Shown: piece after piece, positions 23,999 to 34,949 of the stretch
How the letters are laid out: each line of letters begins with the position of its first letter
Numbering within the stretch: the stretch's first letter is position 1
Source: Phyllostachys edulis
Lineage: Eukaryota; Streptophyta; Magnoliopsida; Poales; Poaceae
Length of the DNA stretch: 64,000 nt
Direction: 5' to 3'
Assembly: GCA_036346405.1 (NCBI GenBank)
Contig: CM070568.1
Coordinates: 30,849,072 to 30,913,071, forward strand
Made by a program: the position numbers and the translations under genes
Notes under the pieces: model-generated
Databases searched by the model: none
Told to the model about the DNA's origin: nothing
What the model saw: the letters and a program-made list of their open reading frames with translations, nothing else

Positions 23999-24672
23999 TC
24001 TTCAGTTCATCAATCTCTTGAACTCGGTCTCACCACACCTTTTCGAGACGCTCGTCATCGAAAACATCCCCTTTGTTGGGAATGTCCTTAGGGTGAGGAA
24101 CCCGAGCACGAGATTTGAACGCACGAGATCCCACAACGGAAGCGGGTCCGAAGAACCCGAAAGAATGGTTGAAGAAATCGGACCCTTCTTCTTCTTCGGT
24201 GGTAGCAACATCAGTAGCTTGACCTTAGGGGCCAGGAGGAGCATCTACAACGATTTCTTTCCCAGCGCAGTGATCGGATGCTTCATCCCCATGGTCGGAT
24301 GCTTCCACTGCTACTTCCGCCGTCTTCACTTTTAGCCCCACGACCACCCCAGTGGTCGTAGCCGCTTCAGCAAAAAATGAGTTCTTTCGCCTTGTGGATA
24401 GTGGACGACTGTTCTACCACCGCCACTGTCATTTCTCCGACCGCCGGAGAAATAGCAATGGATTCCTCGACAGGAATATCCTTGAGGGCTGGAGGAGTCG
24501 GGCTAGGATCACAAAAAGGAAAACACGTCAAATGGTAAAAAGCCAAAAGGTAAATGATGTTCTTACACTTTTGTCTTTTTACATAGCTTCGTGTCCCGGA
24601 TTTGATCTTGAATTAGGAAGAAACCTTTCCCAAAGAAGATTTCTTCGACTTCTTCTCTTTGACCATGTCTAG
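23999..24672 (-). pseudogene. Middle segment of the Tat antisense accessory ORF
   Basis: Minus-strand pieces include MVKEKKSKKSSLGKGF just after the stop at 24673, ALKDIPVEESIAISPAVGEM, and in another frame FKSRARVPHPKDIPNKG with a DDERLEKVW-like end. They suggest the antisense protein continued past the present stop. Frames change repeatedly, so exon limits are not resolved. No named domain is seen. Confidence 0.45.
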
Positions 24673-25206
24673 TCAAAACTTGAGTTGAGGAATGGGATCA
24701 GCCACAACCACATTTGGTCGTGGGTCTTGAGCGAGCACTACCGCTCCTTGAGCCTCCTGGCTCTCTGGATGGCCGAGACCTGTCTCGACCACCCCAAGGG
24801 CAGCACTACCCTCGACTACATGCACTGATGGTGCAGCGGTTTTCTTTACAAAAGACATAAAACTCTTCCAGTTCTCCTTTTCTAGTAGCTTGACAAAGCC
24901 ACGGGAGGCAGAAACTACGAAAGTCCCATTGTCGTAGTAGAAGGGTACCTTGGTCATGGGGGCTTTGCGTTTGGGTGCATTGATACTCACCTCGATCGCC
25001 TTTGCCTCCTTCGCAGCAGCCATGTCTATAGAAAATTTTGCAAAGAGCTTGATCGAAGCAGCAGAGCTTAAACTTGCGCCTCCTTTGTCGGCGACTTTCA
25101 CAAGCCGACGCTTCTTGGCTGGAGGAGCATCGACTTGCTCCGCCACCGCACCAATGACCATCAGTTCGACCTCTTTGTCGTCTTGACGGTCTTTCATGCC
25201 TACTTT
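24673..25206 (-). pseudogene. Third exon of the Tat antisense accessory ORF
   Basis: This exon starts after an acceptor TTCTGCAG at 25212-25207. It encodes a basic nuclear-localisation-like PPAKKRRLVKVADKG, a helical alanine-rich part, then FYYDNGTFVVSASRGF, and stops at 24673. The reading phase matches exon two across the intron. The 174-codon frame could start at its own Met at 25197, but the splice fit suggests it is internal. Not recognised as a named domain. Confidence 0.6.
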
Positions 25207-25442
25207 CTGCAGAAATTAGAAAATGAAATATAACTAAGCAGTCGTAAGTTTTTCTACGACCAACACCTAGTCGTAAGTTTTTCTATGATGATCCCCTAGT
25301 CGTAAGTCTTTCTATGACCAGTACCTAGTCATAAGTTTTTCTACGACAATACCCTGGTCGTAAGTTCTTCTACGACCAATACCCAGTCGTAAATTTTTCT
25401 ACAACCACAAGATCCTAAAGATGAAATCAAATTCTTGATTAC
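25207..25442 (-). other. Intron with hairpin-monomer array in the antisense ORF
   Basis: The intron begins GTAATC after CTAAAG and ends TTCTGCAG. It is 236 nt long. Positions 25240-25411 hold about six tandem hairpin units (GTCGTAAG...CTACGAC). The flanking exons join in phase. Its boundaries are predicted from sequence only. Confidence 0.55.
25240..25411. repeat. Hairpin-monomer array inside a predicted intron
   Basis: About six units of 28-30 bp, each a GTCGTA/TACGAC inverted repeat around a T-rich loop, fill most of the predicted intron. Variants include TCTATGAC and TACAACC, which weaken some stems. Confidence 0.88.
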
Positions 25443-26384
25443 CTTTAGGCGCTCCATCTTATCCTCTGCGGATAGGACTGCCAGGATTTGAGTAGCCACC
25501 ACATTGGGTGGCGGAGATTTCTCACAAATAAGTTTGACTCGAACGTCAATTTCCGCTTGTGAGAGATCTGCAGAAGTAAGTAAACTTTCAATAGCCAAGT
25601 TCAAAATGAACAGAAAGAAGGCTAAGATTGGAAATTTGCTTACCCTTCTCGTAATCCCTGGTCGGGTCTTGCGGTCCCGAGTACCTCCACATGGGATGAG
25701 CCCTTTTCTTTAGAGGGCTAATATGGTGCGTGACGAAATCCTTTACCACGTGCCACCCGGTAAGCCCATCTTCCTTCAAGTCTTTGATGGCTTGAATGAA
25801 AGGGGCGATCCGGCCGAAATCCTTGGGAGTCGAATCCCAGGAAGAAATCTTCTCGGCGGCGATCCTGGTGAAAGAGAGGCTGTCTTCACTGGTCGTCTCC
25901 CAGTAGAACCACCTCTTCTTCCATCCCGGCCATGATGACCGGGTAAACATCTGAATGTACTCGTTCGACTTCTCGTCGTGGAGCTTTATACTACAGCTAC
26001 CGGTGATTCCCACTAGCCTGACATCCCATAGAAGTACTGGAACAACTCCAAGTTGGTCGGAACCCCCAGATTGTCCTCACACAAGTAAACGAACACGCCC
26101 AACATCGTAATGGAATTGGGAACAAGGTTCACCAACTCCACCCCGAAGTGTTCGAGTACGAGTGTGAGGAAAGGGTGAGCAGGCAATCGAAGGCCACACT
26201 CACAATACGCCTGGAAGAAGAGAATCTGTCCAATCTCCCCCGACAACCAATGCTGCCTGGCAGCCTCAATCCACTGGACAAACTCCCTCTTCGGGATCTT
26301 CTCGGCGATGACCAGAGCCTTCAACTTGGTCGCATCCATCTCCGATTTAGCCCACTGGGAAGCGGCTCCGACCGTCTTTCTCAA
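25443..26384 (-). pseudogene. First and second exons of Tat antisense accessory ORF (Transposase_28-like)
   Basis: Read on the minus strand from Met at 26384, the frame holds CECGLRLPAHPFLTLVLEHF, NSITMLGVFVYLCED and NLELFQYFYG. After a frameshift at about 26013 it continues with WPGWKKRWFYWETTSEDS, GLTGWHVVKDF and a PLKKRAHPMWRYSGP motif. These fit the plant family Pfam calls 'putative gypsy type transposon' (PF04195). A donor GG/GTAAGC at 25643 and acceptor CTGCAG at 25568 define a 76-nt intron, then exon two ends at 25443. Tat-lineage elements are known to carry extra antisense ORFs between pol and the 3' LTR, and this is one. Confidence 0.75.
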
Positions 26385-26945
26385 GGGACGGAGGTTTGGA
26401 TTGGGAAAGGGCTCAAGGAGGTGTACGATTTGGTCGGCGGCAGAGAACGCAAGAACTTGATAAATAGTGGAAGCGATTTGGGGAAAGGTAAAAAAACCCT
26501 AAGTCTCACCCACGGTAAGTTTTTATAACCGCGCGCCTGAGTTAAAGACGTGGCAACCCAACAGTTGCACCTCTTCAGGAACTGTTCCAAAAGATAGGTC
26601 TATCAGAGTCGATTGAGATTCTTTAATTTGTCTGCTCGAGAAACAGAGTTTGTCTTTACACCTCAAGCGAAATTACCTTCTTCGCCAAGTCTATTTCTGG
26701 TCAAATAAAATAGCAGTCGAAAAGGTTTTTACTTTCGATTACTGTATTGCGACCGCCTTATGGTCGTAAGATTTTCTACAACCACCTTATAAGTCATAAG
26801 ATTTCCAACACCTTTCTTCACCAAGTATATTTCTAGTCAAATGAAATACCGGTCGAAGAGCTTTTCCTTCAACCACCATCCTATGACCAACTACTGGTCG
26901 TAAGATCATCTACGACTCTTTTTCCAAGTAAGTTATTTTCACGTG
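26385..26945. other. Upstream flank of the antisense ORF
   Basis: This stretch lies between the antisense ORF start and the Tat PPT, and should hold the antisense promoter if one exists. I saw no clear TATA motif on the minus strand. Single hairpin units stand at about 26762-26780 and 26898-26914. The minus ORF 26381-26590 overlaps the likely 5' end but is not recognisable. Confidence 0.4.
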
Positions 26946-26958
26946 AAGCTGGGGGGCT
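26946..26958 (+). other. Polypurine tract of the Tat element
   Basis: AAGCTGGGGGGCT stands three bases before the LTR start TGACGAGG. A run of G after AGCT is typical for this lineage. Confidence 0.7.
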
Positions 26959-27075
26959 AAATGACGAGGATCTAATAATCCTCATTTAATTATTTATCTA
27001 TAATTCTTATTGTGGATAATAATGCCATCATATGATTCTTGAGTATACCCCTTAATATCCATAAGGGAGAAGCTA

Positions 27076-27250
27076 GTGGTCGTAAGTTCTTCTATGACCA
27101 CCCTATAGTCGTAAGTCCTTCTACGACTCTCTCATAGTTGTAAGTCTTTCTACGACTATCCCCTGATCGTAAGTCCTCCTACGATCAATCTGTGGTCGTA
27201 AGTTTTACTACGATCACCACCTAGTCGTAAGCTCTTATACGACCAGTCCC
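27076..27250. repeat. Hairpin-monomer array in the Tat 3' LTR
   Basis: About six units of GTCGTAAG...CTACGAC type lie upstream of the LTR TATA. The array is of the same family as the one in the antisense intron, so one monomer has spread to at least three places in one element. Confidence 0.88.
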
Positions 27251-27500
27251 TAGTCGATAGGGCTTACAGACATGTGGGCCTAATCGATCAGGGAATCTTC
27301 TACATCATATCTAAGGATATGGATAGTTAATTACGTTGTTATTCTCTATAATAATAGCATGATTTAACTCTCTGTCTTGGTGATAACTGCCTGGCGACGT
27401 GGGAACATTACTACTCCCATAATAATCTCCAGAAACAACTCCATCATCTGAAGTGTTAAGGCGCCCTTTGGACTGGAGAAACAACAGTCCATTTCGAGTG

Positions 27501-27512
27501 CTGTATAAAAGG
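27501..27512 (+). promoter_or_regulatory. Putative TATA box of the Tat LTR
   Basis: CTGTATAAAAGG is a strong TATA candidate about 250 bp before the LTR end, a usual distance for a short LTR. Confidence 0.6.
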
Positions 27513-27757
27513 CGGGATCATCAGGAGACAAGGGGGAGAGAGGCAATCAGGAGCACAAGACATCACACTCGAGTCTTTTTCTTGACTTGTAAACCAGTAT
27601 ACTTAATACATACAAACAAGAGCAGGGCTATTATTCTCTTTGGAGAAGGCTTGAACTTATATAAAAATCTGTGTGTCTTTCTCTCTGCGTGATTTGAGTC
27701 TTGGAGACTCTCCGAATCAAACAATCATTACGTAAGATCGGTTCTAAAACACCGACA

Positions 27758-28931
27758 CCACTAATCCTTTCCACTCGCCTTAGTCTAAATCTTTTCCCCA
27801 CCCTGTTGATTAAGTGCAACACATGCCATCAACAGGTGACACAAAAATGTTCCATAATCACTTAGTAGTCAAGTTTAGATTTGTAGTTCAAAATTATATC
27901 AATGACCCGTTGTATGGCTAAACATATTAATCGTGTCTAACTAACCCACGTTGGTGCTATGATAATACCAACTAACCCACGTTGGTGTCTACATGTCAGA
28001 GAGAGAAAGGGAGATGGATATAGGTTTGCCACGTGTGTGCTAACAGGACGGTAGTGGATGAGGTGACGGTGATGTGGTATTGAGGTGGCAGGAGGGTTGT
28101 GGTGACAAGGCACTAATGTGTGGGGCCGCACGTCAAAGAGAGGAATAGTGCTAGGGTTTTGGTGGACACGCAAGCGTCCATGAGTCATGCCACGCAGGCA
28201 CTAGCGCTGAGTTGGAGATGAAGTGGTAGCTATGTGGGCACCGATAGAGAGAGAGAAGACGCATGGCAGCATGGAATCGGGTGCACGGCGAATAGTGGCT
28301 CACCGGCGTGGGCGACTTCGACGAGGTTCGATGGTGGTGGAGCTCCGACAAGACCGATGGGTGGCAGTGGCGCTAGATGTGGTGGCTCCGGCGAGGTTGG
28401 GCAAGGGCGAACGTGTGAGGATGATGGGAAAAATGAGGCGGTGGTGCTTTGGCTAGAGGATGGGGATGGCGGCAAAGCAGCTACGGTGGCTCAGGGATCT
28501 CGAAGGTGCCATTAATGAGGACAGAAAGGCACCGGATCGGCGGCGACGAGGAGCTCCGAGCTTCAACAATGGCGATGGCGGCCCACAGGAGGAGAGAGAA
28601 ACAGGTGGACCGAGCCAATTTGGCCCAAGGAGGAAAAATGAGTTTATAAATGATTTTGGAATTTACAAAAAGGTTGAAGATCCAAATGAGCTCAAATAAA
28701 TACCAAATAAACTCGAACAAATCCATCAAAATTCAGGAAAATTCCTTGGAACACAAGGAACCCAACTAACATTGTTTTTTATTTTATTGAAGTTCACATT
28801 AATCAAGTTAAATAGTTTTAATTTCTGAAATTCCTAATTAGGCTTTATTAAATCAAGGGAAATTGGTGAAATTTTTCGGGGACCTAATCTACACAAAATT
28901 TTTTTGAAAACTCAAAGTTTGGGATATTACA
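27758..28931 (-). repeat. Truncated 3' LTR of the minus-strand element M
   Basis: On the minus strand the LTR begins TGTAATATCCCAAAC at 28931 and runs left until it is cut by the Tat LTR at 27757. Blocks such as AATCCTTTCCACTCGCC, CAACACATGCCAT and the GC-rich part match M's other LTR at 37980-40262, with an internal deletion here. The remainder must lie left of the Tat element, off the window. ORFs 28223-28699 on both strands lie within the GC-rich LTR part and are not genes. Confidence 0.82.
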
Positions 28932-29021
28932 AACCTTCCCCCTTAAAGGAATCTCGACCTCGAGATTCAGGCTACTAAGGTATAGGTTAAGGAACTCAAC
29001 CTTCATGTCCTCTTCGCGCTT
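28932..29021 (-). pseudogene. Chromodomain end and PPT of element M
   Basis: Read on the minus strand, this short piece encodes KREEDMKVEF, comparable to the EHEEELKAEF chromodomain end of the element at 1-969. A purine tract (revcomp of 28933-28946) then precedes the LTR. It fixes element M as a minus-strand chromovirus and shows that the solo LTR at 29022 interrupts its 3' end. Confidence 0.7.
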
Positions 29022-29302
29022 TGTAACATCTCGTTTGTCCTAGAGTTTTTGCCAGTTTTCAAAAACAAAAAGGAACCATTCGGTTTTATCGATTTGCTCA
29101 AGCTTAACTTGGAATTTTGGAAATTTGGAGATTTAACTTGAATTAATCAAACTTCAATTAAGCTTATCTGGTTTATCTTGAGTGTTGGTGTTCATTGGCT
29201 TCTAGTTCTCCTTCTCTGTTTTGTCCTGAGTTTTCCCTGGCCTAGTTTTTCCTCTTCAGACCTCCTTGGTGTTTGGACCTCCTTTTAGTTCAGACCTCGA
29301 TC

Positions 29303-29705
29303 TCTTGACCGTCAGGACCTCCCCTTGTTAGATCTTGACCATTAGGACCTCCCCTTGTTAGATCTTGACCGTCAGGACCTCCCCTTGTTAGATCTTGACC
29401 GTCAGGACCTCCCCCTTGTTAGACCGTCAGGACATCTCCTTGTTAGATCTTGACCGTCAGGACCTCCCCCTTGTTAGATCTTGACCGTCAGGACCTCCCC
29501 CTTGTTAGATCTCGACCGCCAGGACCTCCCCTTGTTAGATCTCGACCGTCAGGACCTCCCCTTGTTAGATCTCGACCGTCAGGACCTCCCCTTGTTAGAT
29601 CTCGACTGTCAGGACCTTCCCTTGTTATATCTCGACCGTCAGGACCTTCCCTTATTAGATCTTGACCATCAGGACCTCCCTTGCTTTCATCTTGGCCATT
29701 AGGAC
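29303..29705 (+). repeat. 30-31 bp minisatellite in the solo LTR, about 13 units
   Basis: The unit is CTTGACCGTCAGGACCTCCC then CTTGTTAGAT with small changes (CTT/CTC, an extra C). The array sits about 300 bp into the LTR, upstream of the TATA. The related LTRs at 1002, 16690, 48199 and 57179 have no such array. Confidence 0.92.
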
Positions 29706-30236
29706 CCCCCCTCTTTGGTTCGGACCTCCCTTTTGTTTGGACCTCCTCGCTTGTCAGTCCATTCCTCTCTCTTTGCGTGGGGGCGCTCAGTTTGAATCGT
29801 CAAATCAAGCTTGGGTGACCTGATTTGATCAAGCGTTCGGGCGGTCCGAACGTTCACATCATTTTGGACCACCCGATCAAAATCGGACGGCCCCGCTTTG
29901 CTGCGCAGTTCCTTCTTGCCCCAAGACCTCCTCGCCCTTGTGGTCTTTTTGCAAAGACCACCTTTGATGTCAAGACCACCCTTACGGTCATGACCACCTC
30001 TCCAGTGGGACCACTTTCTCAGGTCCTCTGCTCACCTTCTTCCTCCTCTCGTCGCGTCATTGCTGACGCCAGAGTCCTTGTGCATTTAATGCTATTGCAT
30101 CATATTGAATGTTGTCAGTTCCATTGTACCCTTTTTGACTCTGTTGTCACCTCCTTTACCTGCTCCTTTCTTTCCTTTACCTGCTCCTGTCGTGTGCATT
30201 GTATGCACCATCCTCCTCTCTCAGGACCTCCCCGTG

Positions 30237-30249
30237 CTTATATAAAGCA
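30237..30249 (+). promoter_or_regulatory. Putative TATA box of the solo LTR
   Basis: CTTATATAAAGCA follows a C/T-rich block, as in the other long LTRs. Confidence 0.55.
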
Positions 30250-30475
30250 CCCGAGAGACCTCCTGCCTCCTTTTGTGTTTCTAGTATCTTGGATCTCTCT
30301 CTCAGCTCAAACCTCCTTCTAAAAGCTCTTTCTTCCTCGGTTGGAGCTCTGATTTGAGTGGTTCAAGTTCCTGCCATTGCCTTGATGCCGTGCCTTTCTT
30401 TTTAGCTCTAGTTGGTTCTTTAATTGGAGTTTTTGTGGATTCACTTTATTTATTTGGTTCTTTTCGCTCGTGTAG

Positions 30476-30544
30476 GATCTGGCTGCCCTGAAGAGTTCTT
30501 GGATCTGGTGACCTCGACTGAAGCAGCTCAACCCTTCATTGGAG
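30476..30544 (+). other. Candidate LTR leader exon, GC-type donor
   Basis: A 69-nt segment lies between CTCGTGTAG and GGAG/GCAAGT. It is open in one frame (GSGCPEEFLDLVTSTEAAQP). It is one of the clearest of the LTR exon candidates, because the acceptor has a pyrimidine tract and the donor is a consensus GC donor. Confidence 0.45.
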
Positions 30545-32401
30545 GCAAGTCATAGACCTTTGATCATGTCGAACCTATTTTTGCAAAAGTATATTGTTTT
30601 GTTATGAACATGCATGGCTAGCTTTATAGAAATGGTTTCGGGCTTAGTTAATTACCTATCTGCCATTATGCCTTCTTGTTAAATTGCAAATGACATGTAT
30701 CCTTGAATGAAATAAAACCTTGGTCACCTTAGGAGGGTTCTCTATTAGTTAGATGTTCTTGTATACCAACATGGGTGCATTTTATTTGCTTAGCCATGCT
30801 CTAGTAGACGTTGGTCTCTTGTTCGCATAAATCAATAAATGCTATTTTACCCCAGCGGACATGATTTGTGACATGAGTTGGAACGGTCTGTGTTGCTGAT
30901 TAATGCGAAGTGTGGCCTGTGTGTTGCCACGTCATCTGTTGATGCTATAACTAAAATTTGTGTGCCAGGACTAGGGTGGTCCTCTGGCTGGGTTGAACCT
31001 AACAATGATAAACTTGACTAATGAACTATGGAACTATGGCATATGTTGCCGCTAATAAAATTTGAGTGCCATGACCTGGGTGGTCATTTGGTCGGGTAGA
31101 ACTAGGAAAAACGATTTATGTTCAGGCGAGTTGGTAGGAAGTGAGTAGTGGGTCTTTGTGTGCAGTCTTTGTGTGGATAGACTACTTTGAAAGACCAACT
31201 AAGGACTTAACCTTGTACGCCATTGATCTGGGTCATTCCCATGCAACCACAAGTCCAGGATGGGGTGGACCTAGCCAACTAATTAGCAATACTTTGACTT
31301 GGTTTTGTTTTAGATGGGAACGGCGCAAGGGGGGGCCTGTGTGGTGAAACCTTAGCGAGCAGAACCGATTTGGAGTAGAGCTTTGTAAAGGCCTTGTCAC
31401 GTGCTCTAGACTGCTTACCAAAGGAGGTGAGCAGGGCATCGACGGATGTCCGACCAACTAGAGAATTCGTGTCTTGTGGGTAAAGCTGTATACCTCTGTA
31501 GAGTATAAAATCTATTCGAATAGCTACGTCCTCGGTTATGGACATGCTCGGATTCTTTCACGCAAGGGGTAGACATTTTCTCAAATTGTGGTTGTGGAGG
31601 GTTCCGAGTGGTTTGTCTCACGACCTAGGTGGTCGTGGGTGGTAGGTGCTCACGACCTGGGTGGTCATGAGTGGTCTGGGCACTTGACCAGGGTGGTCGT
31701 GTGTCGCTTTCAAAGAAAACTTGTCTACTTATGTATTAGTTTTTGTAAACTTATGCTTTGCAATCTACTTATTGTATTTCTGTTAAATGTTGCTTTTTGC
31801 AAAACTAACCATATAGTTGTTCCTTGTCAAGCTTTGCATAAATATTATGTGCATACATTTTCCCTATGACTTGCTGAGTACATTCAAAGTACTCATGGCT
31901 TGTGTCCTTTGGTTAATCAGTAGCCGATTACCTCATTGGGAGCTCCGAGCTCTTTGAAGAAGAGTTTTATGAGGACCATGCGCACTAGGGGACGTTCCTC
32001 CACTCGATAGCCTGTGGCTCGTCGAATGGCCCTGCGAAGAGTTTTTGTTTCTACTGCAAGTGTTCGTCTGATGTTTGCCCTGCGTGGCACCTCTGTAAAC
32101 AAGCTTGACCGTAAGGTCTTTTGTTATATATATTAATTTGTCTGCTTCATTTTTGGCTTGTTGTGTATGGTTGTGATGACACCGATGTTGAGCATGTAGG
32201 AGCTAGCTTGCTGATCTTGGGACTAGCTCAGTACACAGAGGCCAGGACGTCCGAGTGGTCTTGAGGAACCTCCGGGTGGACCTTCAAGTCCTCCTGGGAG
32301 GTCCTGGAGGACCTCCTAGGTGGTCTTGGAGGACCTCCCAAACCTCTGGGTGGTCCTGGGAGATCCTTCCGGGGGCTCCCGGGTCAGGTTCTCACACGCT
32401 T

Positions 32402-34940
32402 CCAAGCTACTTCGAGCTTGACGCGACTGCTCTAATGAACACTTGTGGAATGGACGCCTTGCTCCTTATTGAACTTCTCGCTTCTTCCAACACTCGATGA
32501 ACTGGCCCTCGACAGGCAAGGGCCTCTTGTAGCATGATTGCTTCTGGCAGTGGCTGCTTGGTTGGTCTTGAAGACACTTTTGTCATTGAGGGACTCCCGC
32601 TGCTGATTGGTAACTCGGGTTGACAAACTACTTCTTCTGAGCTTCAAAATCTTGAACTGTCTGACACACCTCTAAGGCAAACTTCTTAACACCTCTGTCG
32701 CAAAATTTTCTGGGCTTGAAACTTTTTAAAACCTTTCCACAAGTATCCTGAAGATAGACATGACTGCGAGGGTGATAACTTGCATAGCTTTTCTTCCTGG
32801 ACTAAGCTACTTTCAACCCATTTGTGGTTTAATACACTTGGTCTTATGTCTATTGATTGATGCAAATTCCATACACTTTGTTATCTAGTCTTCTTCTAGC
32901 TGAGTGATGACTTGCATGGTAGACCATAAAGAACTTCAAAATGGTGACAACTGTGAACTAGCTAACAACTAGTGTTACGGAGAACTTTGCATACAACACT
33001 TGTTCCAACTGGGACTATGAGTTAAGGGTAATACACGGTATAGAAACTTAAATGAGCACCCTAGGCTTCATGCAGGCTCTGTCAGAAATGCGAGGTAAAC
33101 TAGGATCCTTTGTCTAACACTGTATTCTTCGGCACATCCTGCAAATTGATCATCTCTATTGGTCTAACACTATACTAACTCTGTCATATACAATTCGGCT
33201 AGATGGTCTCCAGACTTGGTGATATTGATAGGAATGAAGCGGCAACCTTTGTCAAATGATCAACAATCACTCTTAAGGGATTACATCCCAATTGGGTCCT
33301 TGGTAATCCCATATTTGAATCCTTAGAGGGATGAGTAATCCGGCTAGCCTTTGACATGCTAGCTGACTTTTTGGCATACTAAATACATAATAACCAATTC
33401 TGTGCTATTTTGCTTCATACTTGATCATGAGTATCAACTACTTGAGTTTCTTCTGATCAGATAAGCCAATATTCTCATTGATTTGTGGCGCGTCCTTGCT
33501 TGCCTTTTGTGGATTCTCAAGCTTTACCTTGCTTCACACGGGGACTGATTTCCTTGACATAACTATCATCTCACTGTCTTGTCAAGTCTGATTTTCTAGT
33601 ATTGGCTTGAACTCTGGGGTTCAACAAATATCCTCTTGCAACTAGCTCAATATTCAACTTCTGGATTCTGCAGGTAACTTTGGCTAACTCTTCCCTGATC
33701 AACAGGTTCTTGCGGTAGCTCTTTTGACTCAAAGCATCTGTCACTACACTGGTCTGGCATGGAGGGAATGGATTACAACCTCATGGTTCTTAAACCATTA
33801 AAACCATCTTTGTTGGTCCATGGTAGCTAATTTTTAATTATGACTAGGCTAATTATCCGCTTGAAATATCAGTTGTCCTGAAGCACAAGCGACAACTTTT
33901 ATAACATGACACATCCAAGAAAATGCCAAGGTTCCTCCTGTTATCTGGCAATATGAACGCTAGAGTAGTGATCAAACTCTTCTTTAATTCTTACAAACTC
34001 AATTCACTTTTGGCGGTCCTAGTGAACTTCTCCTTTCACAGGGGAGTGAGGGGTCTTGGCTGCCTTGAAACGATTGCCTCGTTGGTCTTCAGCTGACACT
34101 TTCCTGTTCACGGATGATCTTGGAGAAACTACAACTTCTCAATACTCAAACAGGCTAATCCTGAGGCTCTGAAGATGAGCTCCTACATAGACTGAAATTC
34201 TCATACACACTTGTGCTACCATTTTACTTTATAGTCAACATTGGTGCTTGCTATGCTGATGAACTTGGTTTGGCATTGCCTTTATCTGAGGAACTCCTAT
34301 ATTCTGCTCTATCATTTTTACGAACTCAAGGGCAGTTCTTGTCGTAGTTTCTTTAGAATTTGAATGGTCCTGGTTAACAAGTCAAGGCGAACTTGATTCC
34401 CTAACATGGTTGCATGCTGCAGATCACTTGCAATGACAATTGCGTACTCTCCTACGGATACAGACATTATCCCATGACTATGGTCTCCAAACCATTTGTT
34501 GCTGCCTTAATGCTATGCAAAGTGGTGGCTTAGAATTCAACATCACATTCCATGATTACGGCTCTATGGCCATCAATCAACATGACTCAATGCTTGATTA
34601 CTCAAATTGCAAAGGCATATGCTCGGAGAGGCATCTAAGGATTTATTAGCCAACATTGCTTATGCTTCATAACTTGCATACAAATACATCCACCGTTTTG
34701 CTCTTAAACAAAGGGAAGATTACAACGATTCTCTGACTTTACTACTACGAACAGAGACATGACACTGCATGATCTGGCATCATCAATCTAGGCCTTCTTG
34801 GTAATGTCATTACTCATCAAACATCTCTTCTTTGGTTGCTTCTTTGGATAAACGGATCATACTGCTTTACCACTTGCTTTGGGTGTTACTATCTTGACTA
34901 AAGTGACTTTTGGAATGTTCGCGCCTAGAGTGAGTAACTA
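32402..34940 (-). pseudogene. Decayed pol region of element M
   Basis: No long frame remains. On the minus strand, at about 33020-33400, short runs match gypsy integrase: VIVDHLTKVA, and then motifs equivalent to the LHG..K.IVSDRG and SLHEALG segments of the intact family, broken by stops. RT and RNase H are not securely readable. The internal region is about 4.4 kb, shorter than the 5.4 kb of the complete element, so deletions are likely. Confidence 0.6.
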
Positions 34941-34949
34941 GTTCTTCTA

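Larger units (their letters stand above)
26962..27757 (+). repeat. 3' LTR of the Tat-lineage element (796 bp)
   Basis: The LTR starts TGACGAGGATC after the PPT and ends AAAACACCGACA. The sequence then changes abruptly to a minus-strand Tekay-like LTR. A TATA motif lies at 27503-27510. The hairpin-monomer array 27076-27250 lies in its first third, upstream of the TATA. No 5' LTR is in the window for comparison, so the edges rest on TG...CA ends and the flanking switch. Confidence 0.75.
29022..32396 (+). repeat. Solo Tekay-like LTR (3375 bp) with internal minisatellites
   Basis: The LTR starts TGTAACATCTCG and ends TTCTCACA. CGCTT flanks it at 29017-29021 and 32397-32401, so it is a complete solo LTR. 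It carries a TATA at 30237, a possible GC-donor exon at 30476-30544 and the palindrome block at 31479-31548. Three arrays swell it: 29303-29705, 31612-31705 and 32240-32372. The ORFs at 29450-29702 translate the first array and are not genes. Confidence 0.88.

Noticed and set aside
29450..29702. Repeat protein encoded by two overlapping ORFs
   Set aside because: The frames simply translate the 30-bp minisatellite. No start context, no conserved flanks, and several frames are open alike.
29303..29705. A CRISPR-like array of direct repeats
   Set aside because: The units are contiguous with no unique spacers, the window is plant nuclear DNA and the array lies inside an LTR. It is a minisatellite.
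34440..34649. Plus-strand gene in element M
   Set aside because: No recognisable content; the region is decayed minus-strand pol.
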